NCBI RefSeq assembly: GCF_006636205.1
Contig: NZ_VIGB01000003.1
Span: 6,016,501-6,080,500, forward strand
DNA: 64,000 bases
Source: Kitasatospora acidiphila
Lineage (GTDB): Bacteria > Actinomycetota > Actinomycetes > Streptomycetales > Streptomycetaceae
Reading direction: 5' to 3'
Below the pieces are notes generated by a model. It did no database searches. It was not told the DNA's origin and saw nothing but the letters and a program-made list of their open reading frames with translations. A program made the translations under genes and the position numbers. This document shows positions 46,542 to 55,370 of the stretch, one piece after another (the first letter of the stretch is position 1; every line of letters starts with the position of its first letter).

Positions 46542-47078
46542 ATGATGATCAACCCGGAGCTGCACGAGCTCACCCCCGCCAATCTGGACGCCGCCTGCGC
46601 CATCGCGGTCCGCCCCGACCAGCAGCACCTGGTCGACCCCGTGGTGAAGTCCTTGGCCGAGGCCTATGTGCACCCCGCCGGAGTCGCCTGGCCCCGGCTG
46701 ATCGTGGACGACGGCCGGCCCGTCGGCTTCCTGATGGCCTTCCTGGACATCGACTTCGCCGGCGACGGCACCGGTCGCGACATCCGATCCGGCCTGTGGC
46801 GCCTCAACATCGCCGGCGACCAACAGGGCCGTGGCTACGGGCGGTTCGCCGTCGAGGCCGTTGCCGCTGAGATCCGCAGGCGCGGTGGCAGCAAGCTCGT
46901 CGTCACCTGGCACCCCGGCGACGACGGCCCCGAGGGCTTCTACCTGGGCCTGGGCTTCCGCAAGACGGGGGAGATGAGCGGCGAAGAGGTCGTGGGGGAG
47001 CTTGAGTTGGTCAGTTCCAGCCGGGGGTCGGCGGAAGCGGCCAGCTCGGCGGCTCGGGAAGCGGTCCGTCGGCAGTGA
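46542..47078 (+). CDS. GNAT family N-acetyltransferase
   Basis: 178 residues. The acetyl-CoA loop DQQGRGYGRFAVEAV and the C-terminal GPEGFYLGLGFRKTG are diagnostic. Substrate unknown. A tail of about 25 residues (Ser/Ala-rich) lies beyond the domain and overlaps the convergent gene by 68 bases. ATG 46542 or 46545. Confidence 0.9.
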   Translation: MMINPELHELTPANLDAACAIAVRPDQQHLVDPVVKSLAEAYVHPAGVAWPRLIVDDGRPVGFLMAFLDIDFAGDGTGRDIRSGLWRLNIAGDQQGRGYGRFAVEAVAAEIRRRGGSKLVVTWHPGDDGPEGFYLGLGFRKTGEMSGEEVVGELELVSSSRGSAEAASSAAREAVRRQ

Positions 47079-47742
47079 GGGCACCGGTAGTGAGGGCGTC
47101 GGCGGACTCCCGGCCCGCGAGCCAGGCGAGCAGCGCGTGGCCGTCCCCGTGCACCGTCACACCGTCGCCGGAGCCCTCCCAACTGCGGCCCAGATCAGCT
47201 GCGCTGACGCGGCCGAGTGGAAACTCCCGGGCGTGCAGGGCGGTCAGCGTCTCGTCCAGCGCCCAGGCCACGTAGTCGGCGGGCCAGTCGGCCGGGCGGT
47301 AGCCGACGGCCAGGTCCACATGGTGCGTCTCGATCTCGCGCCGGGCCCGGAGCAGCGTGTACCAGGCGGGGTGCCGCCACCCGGCCAGCGCGCTCACCAG
47401 GTACTCCCAGCGCTCCTCGGGCATCGCCTCGGCAGCCGCCAGCAGTACCGCCACCCGGTCCGCCAGATCCGCCGCCAGCTCGGCGGCCGGCCGCGCGGCC
47501 CACTCCTCCACGGCCTGCCCGATCTGCGCCCCGGTCTGCCGAGGGCCCGGCTCAACCCCGGTGCGCGCCAATGCCAGCAGCCACAGGTACGCGTCGATGC
47601 TGCGTGCGATGTGGGCGATGGCGTGTGCCCTGGTCCACCCCGGCAGCGCGGTGGGCTCCCGCACCTCGGCGTCGGTGAGCCGGTCGACGGCGGCGGTGAG
47701 GCGGGCGGCGGAGGCGGCGAGGCCCTTGATCGTCTCGTGCAC
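47011..47742 (-). CDS. Maleylpyruvate isomerase N-terminal (DinB-like) domain protein
   Basis: 243 residues. LPGWTRAHAIAHIARSIDAYLW near residue 35 and ETHHVDLAVGYRPADWPADY are the metal-binding four-helix pattern of this family (mycothiol-dependent enzymes and relatives). Substrate unknown. Overlaps the GNAT 3' end by 68 bases, tail to tail. Confidence 0.85.
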   Translation of the reverse strand: MHETIKGLAASAARLTAAVDRLTDAEVREPTALPGWTRAHAIAHIARSIDAYLWLLALARTGVEPGPRQTGAQIGQAVEEWAARPAAELAADLADRVAVLLAAAEAMPEERWEYLVSALAGWRHPAWYTLLRARREIETHHVDLAVGYRPADWPADYVAWALDETLTALHAREFPLGRVSAADLGRSWEGSGDGVTVHGDGHALLAWLAGRESADALTTGALTADGPLPEPPSWPLPPTPGWN

Positions 47743-47834
47743 GCGTGAACTGTAACCGAGGGGTGTTCACTCGACCGGGGGAATTCCCGGGATAGTGGGG
47801 ATGGTTGGGGCGTACCTGGTCAAAGGGTCCCGGC

Positions 47835-48386
47835 ATGACCGATCAGTCGAGTCGACGTCAGGCGATTGGGGTGGCAGCGGCCTCGGCCGCCGGCAGTGCC
47901 GCCTTCCTCGCAGCGGGCACCGGTCGGGCGGCCGCCGTGCCTACCCGCCGCACGGGCCCCGTGTACACCATCGCCAAACCACGTGAGCGGCTCCTCACCC
48001 TGGAGCGCTGGGACGGCCCGGCCGTCCTCCTGCGGGCTGCGGGTGAGCCCGGGCAGCAGGAGTGGGAGCTGCTGTCCGTCCCGGACGGCACGGTCCCGGA
48101 CGGCACGGTCTTCCTGCGCAATGTCGGCGAGGGAACCTACCTCGGCTACGAGGGTGCCCCGCACGTCAACAAGCTGATCGCCGGCCGCCCGCACCCGGTC
48201 GGCTGGGAACTGCGGGCCGGTGCTGAGCCGGATACCTACCATGTGGTGGCGCCCGGCGGCTTGGTCGACGGCGCCGAACTGGCGCTGGACCTGGGCCTGT
48301 TGCTGGTCTACCCGCCGCGCATGTCGTTGCGTCCGCTTCGGCTCGGGGACGAGCGTCAGGCCTGGCTGTTCACGTTGGAGGAGTAG
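47835..48386 (+). CDS. Tat-exported beta-trefoil-like secreted protein
   Basis: 183 residues. Twin-arginine-like signal SRRQAIGVAAASAAG, hydrophobic core to about residue 35, then a beta-rich mature part (YTIAKPRERLLTLERW, FLRNVGEGTYLGYEGAPH, GWELRAGAEPDTYHVV). The pattern resembles beta-trefoil proteins such as the I66 (clitocypin-type) inhibitors, but this is weak. ATG at 47835, no good ribosome site. Its 3' end overlaps the NLR-like gene by 31 bases. Confidence 0.7.
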   Translation: MTDQSSRRQAIGVAAASAAGSAAFLAAGTGRAAAVPTRRTGPVYTIAKPRERLLTLERWDGPAVLLRAAGEPGQQEWELLSVPDGTVPDGTVFLRNVGEGTYLGYEGAPHVNKLIAGRPHPVGWELRAGAEPDTYHVVAPGGLVDGAELALDLGLLLVYPPRMSLRPLRLGDERQAWLFTLEE

Positions 48387-51127
48387 GGCAGCTGCGGGGG
48401 GTCGGACCGCAGCCAGTGCTCGTTGTGCGCGATGGCCGCGCCGAGGCGGGCGCCGGCGGCGGCTTCGTGGTCGGCGAGTTCGGTGAAGAGGGCCAGGGCG
48501 CGGGCGTGGGAGTCCTGCGCTTCGGTGAACTTGCTCAGATAGCACTGCACGTGGCCCAGCGCGTGCCAAGCGCGAGCCTCCTGCAGGCGGTCGCTGGTGC
48601 CCTGGAAGAGGGCGATCGCGCGGGTCTGGGCCTCGGCCGCTTCGGTAGGGCGGCCGGCCAGCAGCAGGGCGAGGCCGAGGCTGTGGAACGCACAGCCTTC
48701 GTCGTGCGGGGCAGTCAGGTCGCGGTAGCCGACCACAGCGCCCTGGAACGCGTCGACGGCCTCGGTTGCGCGGTCCAGGGCCAGCAACGCCAGGCCGAGG
48801 TGGCAACGCGCAGAGGTGGCGGAGTAGGGGGCGTACAGATCTTCGAACAGGAGGACGGCCTGGCGGTGTGCTTCCGCGGCCTCCTCGAAATGCCCACCGC
48901 CGCGCAGCACCGAGCCGAGCTTGTCGCACACGTCGGCCTCGGCATGGGCGTCGTCGAGGTCACGGGCGAGTGCGGTGGCTTCACCAAGGGTGTCGACTGC
49001 TTCGGTGAAGCGCTCAGCCGAGCCAAGTGCTAGACCGAGGTTGGCCAGGTCACCGACCTCCAGGTGACGGTCTCCGAACTCCCTGGAGATGGCCAGGCTC
49101 TCGGCAAACGCGTCGACGGCCTCCTCGAACCGGCCCAGTTCGGCCAGCGTCATGCCCAACTTGGTCAGGGCATCGCCCTCCTGAGCGCGGTCTCCGAATT
49201 CCCGGAAGACGGCGATGGCTTGGGAAAGCACCTGATGGGCTTCATGGAAGCGACCCAGCCCCTGCAAGGCCAGGCCGGTGTTGGTCGCGGCGACGGCCTC
49301 CATGACTCGCATGCCCAACGCCCGGTAGCAGTCGACAGCCGACGCATTGGCGGCGACTGCCTCCTCCAGACGCTGAGCTTGGTACAGCGCCATCCCAAGA
49401 CTGGTCAGTGCCGTGGCCTCGCCAAGCACATCGCCCGACTCCTGGAACGTCGTGGCAGCCGCCCTGCTGGCATCCGCGGCCTCCTCGTACCGGTTCAAGC
49501 CGATCAGGACCGAACTGAGCCTGCCCAACTCGGCCGTTGCCCGGCGATCGTCACCGAGTCGGTGGCAGATGGCGAGGGCGCGGGTGTGCATGGCCAGGGC
49601 CTCATCGAAGCGGTATGCCGCGGACAGGACTATGGCCAGGCCGCTCAGTACCTCACGCTCCTGTTGTAGGTCACCACTGGACTGGCAGACCTGCAGAGCG
49701 GCAGTGAACATCCGGATGTCGTCGTCGTAGCGACGGCGGAGGTTGCAGAAGGGCATGAGGCCGGCGGCAAGGTCGACCACTCTGCCGACACCGTCCTGCG
49801 GCGAAGCGGCGATTGCGAGGGCGAGCGCGACCACGTTGGCGTACTCACCGTCCAACCAGGCCAGGGCGCTGGAGCGGTCGGGGAATCGCGGGGCGCCCTC
49901 CGAATCGAGCTCGACCAGATACGCGCTGGCCGCATCGGTACCGAGCAAGTAGTACTGGCACAGCCGCTCTTGGGCGTCCTTGCGCCCGTCCTCCTCCCCA
50001 CGCTCGCCACCGAGCCGGTCCGCATACAGCCGCACCAGGTCGTGCAGCCGCCACCGCCCCCAGGCCTGCCCCGGCTCGATCAGGTGCGCCCGGGCCAGGT
50101 CCTGGAGCAGCGACTCGGACTCGTACGGATCCTCGCCCAGCAGTTCGGCAGCGGCCTCGGTGCCGACGTCCGGCCCGGGGTTGAGCGGGAGCAGTCGGAA
50201 CAACCGCGCCTGCGCGTGCGCCAGTTGCTGGTAGGAGAGGTCGAACGCGGCCCGCACCGCGCGGTCCTCGCGGCGCAGCCGGTCCAGGCGGGTGTGCGCG
50301 GTGGCCAGCGCCTGGGCGAGGGAGGCGACCGGGCGGGTCGGATGGTCGGCCAGCAGGGCGGCGGCGATCCGCAGGGCGAGGGGGAGCCCGGCGCACAGTT
50401 CGGCGATGGTGGCGGCGGCCTCGGGGTCGGCGGCGATGCGGGTGTCGTCGGCGCCGCGCGCCTCGTGGATCGCGCGGGCCAGCAGGTCGACGGCGGCATC
50501 CGGGGTGAGGGTGTCCAGGTCGTGGAGGCGGGCGCCGATGTCCAGGGTGTGGCGGGAGGTGACGAGGGCGGCGGTGCGGCCGTCGGTGGGCAGCAGCGGC
50601 TCGACCTGGGCAGCGCTGGCGGCGTTGTCGAGGACGAGGAGGATGCGGCGGCCGGCGGTGGCCAGGGCATCGAGGGCGCTGCGGTAGAGGCGGGCGCGGT
50701 CCTGGAGGCCGGGCGGGATGTGCTCGGCCGGTATGCCCAGGGCGCGGAGCAGGCCGTCCAGGGCGCGCTCGGGGGTAAGGCGGCGGTCGGGGTCGTAGCC
50801 GAAGAGGTCGACGAAGAGGACTCCGCCCGGGAACCACCCCTCCTCGCGCACCGCCCGGACGGCGGCCTGAACGGCCAGCTCGGTCTTGCCGATCCCGGCC
50901 AGCCCGGATAGCGCCGACACGAGCACCGGTGGTTGGTCCGGAGCCAGTGCTTGGAGGATGGCCCCGATCTCGCGGTCGCGGCCGGTGAACGAGCCGGTGG
51001 CGGGCGGCAGTCCGGAGAGCGCGGGCGCGATGGTGGGCGGCAGCTGGAGGTTGACCACCTGGCCCTGGATCACCGGGGCGAAGAAGACGCCGCCGGTGAT
51101 CTCGTTGTGGACGGAGTGCGGGGTCAC
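48356..51127 (-). CDS. NLR-like NB-ARC ATPase with TPR repeats and N-terminal amyloid-like motif
   Basis: 923 residues. Residues 8-29 carry HNEITGGVFFAPVIQ, a short RHIM/amyloid-signalling-like motif. NB-ARC domain from about residue 46: Walker A GLAGIGKT (75-82), Walker B RRILLVLDNA, LTPDAAVDLLAR, GLPLALRIAAALL. Winged helix to about 410, then some 11-12 TPR-like repeats (about 42-residue units with ALTSLG, ALAIC, YEEAADA) to the end. No DNA-binding domain, so it is not a SARP-type regulator. In animals, fungi and bacteria such STAND ATPases sense a signal and activate an effector with the same motif; the gene immediately upstream encodes one. GTG at 51127; 6 bases after the effector stop. 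Confidence 0.85.
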   Translation of the reverse strand: MTPHSVHNEITGGVFFAPVIQGQVVNLQLPPTIAPALSGLPPATGSFTGRDREIGAILQALAPDQPPVLVSALSGLAGIGKTELAVQAAVRAVREEGWFPGGVLFVDLFGYDPDRRLTPERALDGLLRALGIPAEHIPPGLQDRARLYRSALDALATAGRRILLVLDNAASAAQVEPLLPTDGRTAALVTSRHTLDIGARLHDLDTLTPDAAVDLLARAIHEARGADDTRIAADPEAAATIAELCAGLPLALRIAAALLADHPTRPVASLAQALATAHTRLDRLRREDRAVRAAFDLSYQQLAHAQARLFRLLPLNPGPDVGTEAAAELLGEDPYESESLLQDLARAHLIEPGQAWGRWRLHDLVRLYADRLGGERGEEDGRKDAQERLCQYYLLGTDAASAYLVELDSEGAPRFPDRSSALAWLDGEYANVVALALAIAASPQDGVGRVVDLAAGLMPFCNLRRRYDDDIRMFTAALQVCQSSGDLQQEREVLSGLAIVLSAAYRFDEALAMHTRALAICHRLGDDRRATAELGRLSSVLIGLNRYEEAADASRAAATTFQESGDVLGEATALTSLGMALYQAQRLEEAVAANASAVDCYRALGMRVMEAVAATNTGLALQGLGRFHEAHQVLSQAIAVFREFGDRAQEGDALTKLGMTLAELGRFEEAVDAFAESLAISREFGDRHLEVGDLANLGLALGSAERFTEAVDTLGEATALARDLDDAHAEADVCDKLGSVLRGGGHFEEAAEAHRQAVLLFEDLYAPYSATSARCHLGLALLALDRATEAVDAFQGAVVGYRDLTAPHDEGCAFHSLGLALLLAGRPTEAAEAQTRAIALFQGTSDRLQEARAWHALGHVQCYLSKFTEAQDSHARALALFTELADHEAAAGARLGAAIAHNEHWLRSDPPQLPYSSNVNSQA

Positions 51128-51133
51128 GGCCGA

Positions 51134-51550
51134 TTAGTTGGTCGGCGGCGCAAGAGTGGTTTTCGAGACATTGCCCTGGATGTTGCCGGCCTGGATGACA
51201 AAGTCGTTGTTGCCGCCGCTGACCGTGTTGTGAACGTCCCGGATTTGAATCAGCGGTACCTGCTGGGCCTCGGCGTGCCATGCGTTGAGCTCGGCGCGGA
51301 ACTCGCTGTCGAGAGCCGAACGGACCGCCAGCGCCGTGCTCAGGGCCTGGGCCCGTGCCGTGTCGTCGGGTGCCTGGTTCAGCAAAGCCAGCTCGTTCTC
51401 GCCCGAACTGAACTGGTCGTCGGCCGAGTTGCCGCCCCTGTGGAACGGCTTGCGGACCAGCGCGGACAGCCCCGACCACGCCGACTTGCCCATCTCCCCG
51501 CCGGCGCCCCCCGCCAACGCGACCAGCAGCCCCACCGATACCGGATCCAT
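51134..51550 (-). CDS. Putative NLR effector: N-terminal Bell-like membrane domain, C-terminal amyloid-like motif
   Basis: 138 residues. The N-terminus MDPVSVGLLVALAGGAGGEMG is a glycine-rich hydrophobic helix, then AWSGLSALVRKPF and a helical body to about residue 95; this pattern is like the membrane-acting Bell domain reported in actinobacterial NLR loci. Residues 107-128 carry HNTVSGGNNDFVIQAGNIQ, sharing HN-x-[IV]-[ST]-GG ... VIQ with the N-terminus of the adjacent ATPase. The protein looks like a membrane-targeting executioner switched on by motif templating. ATG 51550 with GGGAGGG 9 bases upstream; an earlier in-frame ATG exists at 51595. Confidence 0.72.
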   Translation of the reverse strand: MDPVSVGLLVALAGGAGGEMGKSAWSGLSALVRKPFHRGGNSADDQFSSGENELALLNQAPDDTARAQALSTALAVRSALDSEFRAELNAWHAEAQQVPLIQIRDVHNTVSGGNNDFVIQAGNIQGNVSKTTLAPPTN

Positions 51551-51658
51551 GCCGTGCCCTCCCTGGGTTCGTACCTGCGGCAAGAGTACGGCCAAGCCCG
51601 GGGTGTGACGACGTAACGCGCGTGGCGGGCGGCCCTCGTGTCAGCCGGCTCCCCTTGG

Positions 51659-52303
51659 TCAGTGGCGGCTGAGATAGGTGAGGACTGCGAGGACGCGGCG
51701 GTGGCCGCTGTCGGTCGGCGAGAGGCCGAGTTTGGCGAAGATGTTGCCGATGTGCTTGTGGACGGCGTTGTCGGTGATGACGAGCCTGGCCGCGATCGTG
51801 GCGTTGTCCTTTCCCTCGGCCATCAGGGCGAGAACTTCGCGTTCGCGTGGCGTGAGGGCGGCAATCGGGTCGTGGGCGGGACGGGTGAGGAGCTGCCCGA
51901 TCACCTCGGGGTCCATGACGGTTCCGCCGGCAGCGACCCGCCGCAGTGCGTCGGTGAACTCGCTCACCCGGCTCACCCGGTCCTTGAGGAGGTAGCCGAC
52001 GCCGCCGCGTCCATCGGAGATCAGCTCGCCGGCGTACTGCTGCTCGACGTACTGGGAGAGGACGAGCACGGGCAGACCGGGGTGCCGACGGCGGGCCTGG
52101 ATGGCGGCGTGGATGCCCTCGTCGCGGAAGGTCGGCGGTAGCCGTACGTCGACGATGGTGACGTCCGGCCGGTGTTCGGTGACGGCGGCGACGAAGCCGG
52201 GGGCGTCCTGGGTGATCGCGGCGACGTGAAAGCCCTTGGCGGTCAGCAGGAGTTCCAGTCCATTGGACAGCAGGACGTTGTCCTCGGCGATCACGACCCG
52301 CAC
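51659..52303 (-). CDS. Response regulator, NarL/LuxR family
   Basis: 214 residues. Receiver domain with phospho-acceptor Asp in TIVDVRL (about residue 52) and acidic EDN; C-terminal LuxR HTH (LTPREREVLALMAEGKDNATIA...). Encoded with the histidine kinase just upstream, overlapping it by 13 bases. GTG start at 52303. Lies 108 bases upstream of the NLR effector gene on the same strand, and close to a divergent serine hydrolase gene. Confidence 0.92.
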   Translation of the reverse strand: MRVVIAEDNVLLSNGLELLLTAKGFHVAAITQDAPGFVAAVTEHRPDVTIVDVRLPPTFRDEGIHAAIQARRRHPGLPVLVLSQYVEQQYAGELISDGRGGVGYLLKDRVSRVSEFTDALRRVAAGGTVMDPEVIGQLLTRPAHDPIAALTPREREVLALMAEGKDNATIAARLVITDNAVHKHIGNIFAKLGLSPTDSGHRRVLAVLTYLSRH

Positions 52304-53450
52304 GTCAGGCTCACAGTCATCGTGGTCGGGCCGCCGCTGGGGCTGTGGACGTGGACGGTGCCGTCGAGTGCCAAGACACGGTGGCGGATTCCGGCGATCC
52401 CGGTACCCAGCGTCTCGTCGGCGCCGCCGACCCCGTCGTCACTGACCTCGATCGACAGCTGGTCACCGCGGCGTGCGACGCGGACGGTGGCCCGGGGGCC
52501 TGGCTGTGCTTGGCCGCATTGGTGAGCGCCTCGGCGATCGTGAAGTAGGCCACGGCCTCGACCGCGGCTGGGATCGTGCCGAGGTCACCGACATCGAGGG
52601 CGGTGTCGATCGCCGATCGGGTGCCCAGCGCGGCCAAGGCTCCGGCGAGGCCGCGATCGGCGAGGATCGGCGGGTAGATCGTCCGTAGTACCGCACGAAG
52701 CTCCGCCATCGCCTCCTCGGTATTCTCGTGTGCTTCCGCCAAGAGTCCGGCCACCATCTGGGGATCCTCGCTCAGTAGTTCACGGGCCACGCCCAGCCGC
52801 ATCGCGATGGCCACCAGCCGGGCCTGGGTGCCGTCGTGCAAGTCACGTTCGATCCGGCGGAGTTCCGCGCCGTGCGCGTTCATGGCGCCGGCCCGTGTCT
52901 CGGTCAGCGTCTCCACGCGCTGCGCCAACCTCTCGGCGGCCGACGGGGACAGCAACGCAACACAGATCCGGGCGTGTAGGCGGGCCAGCGGTGGAACCAG
53001 CCAGTAGGTCAGAGCGGCGAGGATGACGAACTGTGCGGTCCCCAGGGTCAACGCCGTGTCCCACCCGGAGAGTGGGACACCGGCGGCGAAGCCGCCCGCG
53101 CGGGTGCCGGCGGGCAACGCCCACCACAGGGGCACCGTGATGGCCGTGGCCACCGCGTTGCCCGCGCACAGCACCGCGACGAGCCCGAACGCCAGACTGC
53201 TCACGATCCATGCGCACAGCCACCCGAGAACACGCCACGCACCGGCACGGACGGGGCCTGAACGCGGAGAACGCAGTAGCCGGTCGGCGCGGCGACGATG
53301 CCAGGACGCCCAGACGCGGGCCACCGCCGGGACGATGAGCACGGGCAGCGCGAGCATGGCGACCGCACCGGTGAGCAGGCTCCCCAGGAGATAGCCCAGA
53401 CCCCGCCACATCGCCGAAAACCGACTGGTCCCTTGGTTGTTCATTCGCAC
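52291..53450 (-). CDS. Sensor histidine kinase, frameshifted near 52498
   Basis: HisKA_3/DesK-type kinase. N-terminus with about four hydrophobic segments, HisKA_3 with the phospho-acceptor His in ERDLHDGTQARLVAIAM, and an HATPase with N box EALTNAAKHSQ. At about 52498 a CCCCCC run lacks one C; the rest of the ATPase domain (RVARRGDQLSIEVSDDGVGG, GTGIAGIRHRVLALDG) is one frame over, ending at 52291. Joined: about 386 residues. As sequenced, the G boxes would be lost. GTG 53450 or ATG 53444. Probably a sequence error. Partner of the regulator just downstream. Confidence 0.88.
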
Positions 53451-53557
53451 AAGTCTGAGCCATGGCGACCGAGCCCGGCACTACAGCCCACTACCCCTTT
53501 TTCCCACTGGCCAGGGGTACCGTCTGCTCACCTCAGCCAGACCTAGTGTCAACGCCC

Positions 53558-54784
53558 ATGAAGAGCTCACCGATTCGTTCACCACGGCGGCGCGGCCGGC
53601 CCCTCCGACGGAACCTGGCGCTGGTCGCCATCGTGACCGGAATCCTTTCCACCTGTGTGCCCGGCGCGATGGCCGCCCAACAGCACAATGACGGAACCCA
53701 GTTGCAGCGTGACGCCAATGCGATCACCGCAGTCGGCGTGACGGGAGTGCAGGCTCGCCTGGTCACCTCTGGCGGGCTGAACGTGACCGCCACCAGTGGC
53801 GTTGCCGATCTGACGAATCGTCAGGCAGTTTCACGGGATGGCTACTTCCGGATGGCCAGTATCACCAAGACGTTCGTGGCCACCGTGATCCTGCAACTCG
53901 CAGGCGACCGCAGGCTCTCCTTGGACGACCCGGTCGAGCGATGGCTGCCCGGCGTGGTGTCCGGAAACGGCAATGACGGTCGCGCGATCACCGTTCGCCA
54001 ACTGCTGCAGCACACCAGCGGCATCCACGACGACTACCCGGACTACACCTCGGCGGAGGACTTCTACCAGCACCGGTACGACACCTACACACCCGAGCAG
54101 ACCGTCGTCCGGGCGATGAGCCACCGCCCGGACTTCCAGCCCGGCAAGGACTGGAGCTACGACAACACGGGTTACGTCCTGCTCGGCATGATCATCGATC
54201 GGGTCACCGGGCACCCCTGGCACGAGGAGGTGAGGGATCGGATCGTCCGGCCGCTCGGCCTCGATCACACCTTCTGGCCGGGTAGTTCACCCGTGCTGCC
54301 CCAACCGCATGCCGAGACCTACCAGAGGTTCAAGGCCGGCGAGCCGCTCGTGGACGTCACCGAACAGGTCGGCCAGGGCACCAACGGAGAGGCCGGGCTC
54401 GTCTCCACCACCGCCGATCTCGACCGGTTCTTCCGCGCCCTGCTCGGCGGCCGGCTCCTGCCACCAGCGCAGCTGGCGCAGATGAAACAGACCACCCCGG
54501 TCAACGAGGACTTCGAGCAACTTCTGCCGGGCGCCCGCGACGGGCTGGGACTCTTCTCACGCCCGCTGTCCTGCGGCGGGGTGTACTGGGGTCACGAGGG
54601 CGGCGATTCCGGCTGGATCAGCGCCGCCGGCGTCACCGCCGACGGCCGCCGCAGCGTCACGGTCTCGCTGTCGGGGGTCCTCGCCGTTACCGCGGACGAC
54701 GTCCAGCGCGTGGAACAGGCCGAGAGCAAGCTGGTCGACGACGCCCTGTGTGCGAACCCGAACGCCGAGCATCAGAGGCGCTGA
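53558..54784 (+). CDS. Secreted serine hydrolase, beta-lactamase/DD-peptidase type
   Basis: 408 residues. Signal peptide (about 1-40, with AMAAQQ cleavage region), then the class C beta-lactamase/D-Ala-D-Ala carboxypeptidase fold: SITK (active Ser-x-x-Lys), Tyr-Asp-Asn in WSYDNTGY, and HEGGDSG near the C-terminus in place of KTG. Substrate may be cell-wall peptides or a beta-lactam-like compound. ATG 53558 with no clear ribosome site. Divergent from the two-component system, which may control it; 107 bases lie between. Confidence 0.88.
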   Translation: MKSSPIRSPRRRGRPLRRNLALVAIVTGILSTCVPGAMAAQQHNDGTQLQRDANAITAVGVTGVQARLVTSGGLNVTATSGVADLTNRQAVSRDGYFRMASITKTFVATVILQLAGDRRLSLDDPVERWLPGVVSGNGNDGRAITVRQLLQHTSGIHDDYPDYTSAEDFYQHRYDTYTPEQTVVRAMSHRPDFQPGKDWSYDNTGYVLLGMIIDRVTGHPWHEEVRDRIVRPLGLDHTFWPGSSPVLPQPHAETYQRFKAGEPLVDVTEQVGQGTNGEAGLVSTTADLDRFFRALLGGRLLPPAQLAQMKQTTPVNEDFEQLLPGARDGLGLFSRPLSCGGVYWGHEGGDSGWISAAGVTADGRRSVTVSLSGVLAVTADDVQRVEQAESKLVDDALCANPNAEHQRR

Positions 54785-54997
54785 GACCCAAGGAATGGTC
54801 GTCCGACATCAACCCTGATGCCCCCCTTCCCCGTAGCCCACTCAACGAGCCACCGGGGAAGGGATGGGGCCGCCACCCAGTCCTGTCAGTTCCTCTTGGC
54901 CGGTTTGCGGCGGCGGCAGCGCCGGCAGCGGCAGTCCGGCCAGCGGCTGTCGATCTCGATCGAGTAGGGCCAGGTTGGCGAGACGGTGGTGTAGGAG

Positions 54998-55318
54998 ATG
55001 TCGATGCACTTCGCACGGTTGTTCATCGCCGAGGCCGAAGCAGTGGCCTCGGTGCTCGGGCTGGCCTCGGGCGTCGGGGAGATCATCTCGGACGAGTGCG
55101 AGCTCGAACTGCCCCTGTTCGAGGCGTTCGTGGCGGAGCTGGTCCGCCGGCACGGCCAGTCCAACCACCCGATCCTGCGGTCGCTGATCGTCAGTGTCGC
55201 TGCGACGGGATCGGTGCTCGTGGAGCGGGCCGGCGGTCAACTCCCCACCGGTGACGCTGAGCAGACCGCCGCCTGGGCCCAACTCCGCCAAGAGCACGCT
55301 CAATCGATGGTGCGATAG
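54998..55318 (+). CDS. Unknown protein, 106 residues
   Basis: Mainly helical soluble protein, Glu/Ala-rich (LFIAEAEAVASVLGLASGV, ELELPLFEAFVAELVRR). Codons have strong G/C third-position bias, so it is really coding. ATG at 54998 with GTAGGAG upstream and a stop codon in frame just before. No family recognised. The 213 bases between the previous gene and this one hold nothing I can support. Confidence 0.6.
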   Translation: MSMHFARLFIAEAEAVASVLGLASGVGEIISDECELELPLFEAFVAELVRRHGQSNHPILRSLIVSVAATGSVLVERAGGQLPTGDAEQTAAWAQLRQEHAQSMVR

Positions 55319-55370
55319 CGCGCCCGCCGCTTGATTCTGTCCTCAGGCGACGATCCGCAGGCGCCGCCGG

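Noticed and set aside
48356..51127. SARP-type antibiotic regulator
   Set aside because: The NB-ARC and TPR parts resemble those of SARP regulators, but there is no N-terminal DNA-binding domain; the N-terminus is the amyloid-like motif.
54886..55164. Minus-strand frame ending in a Cys/Arg-rich tail near 54900
   Set aside because: The opposite strand has much better coding bias over most of it (gene 54998-55318); no transposase or other family could be recognised.
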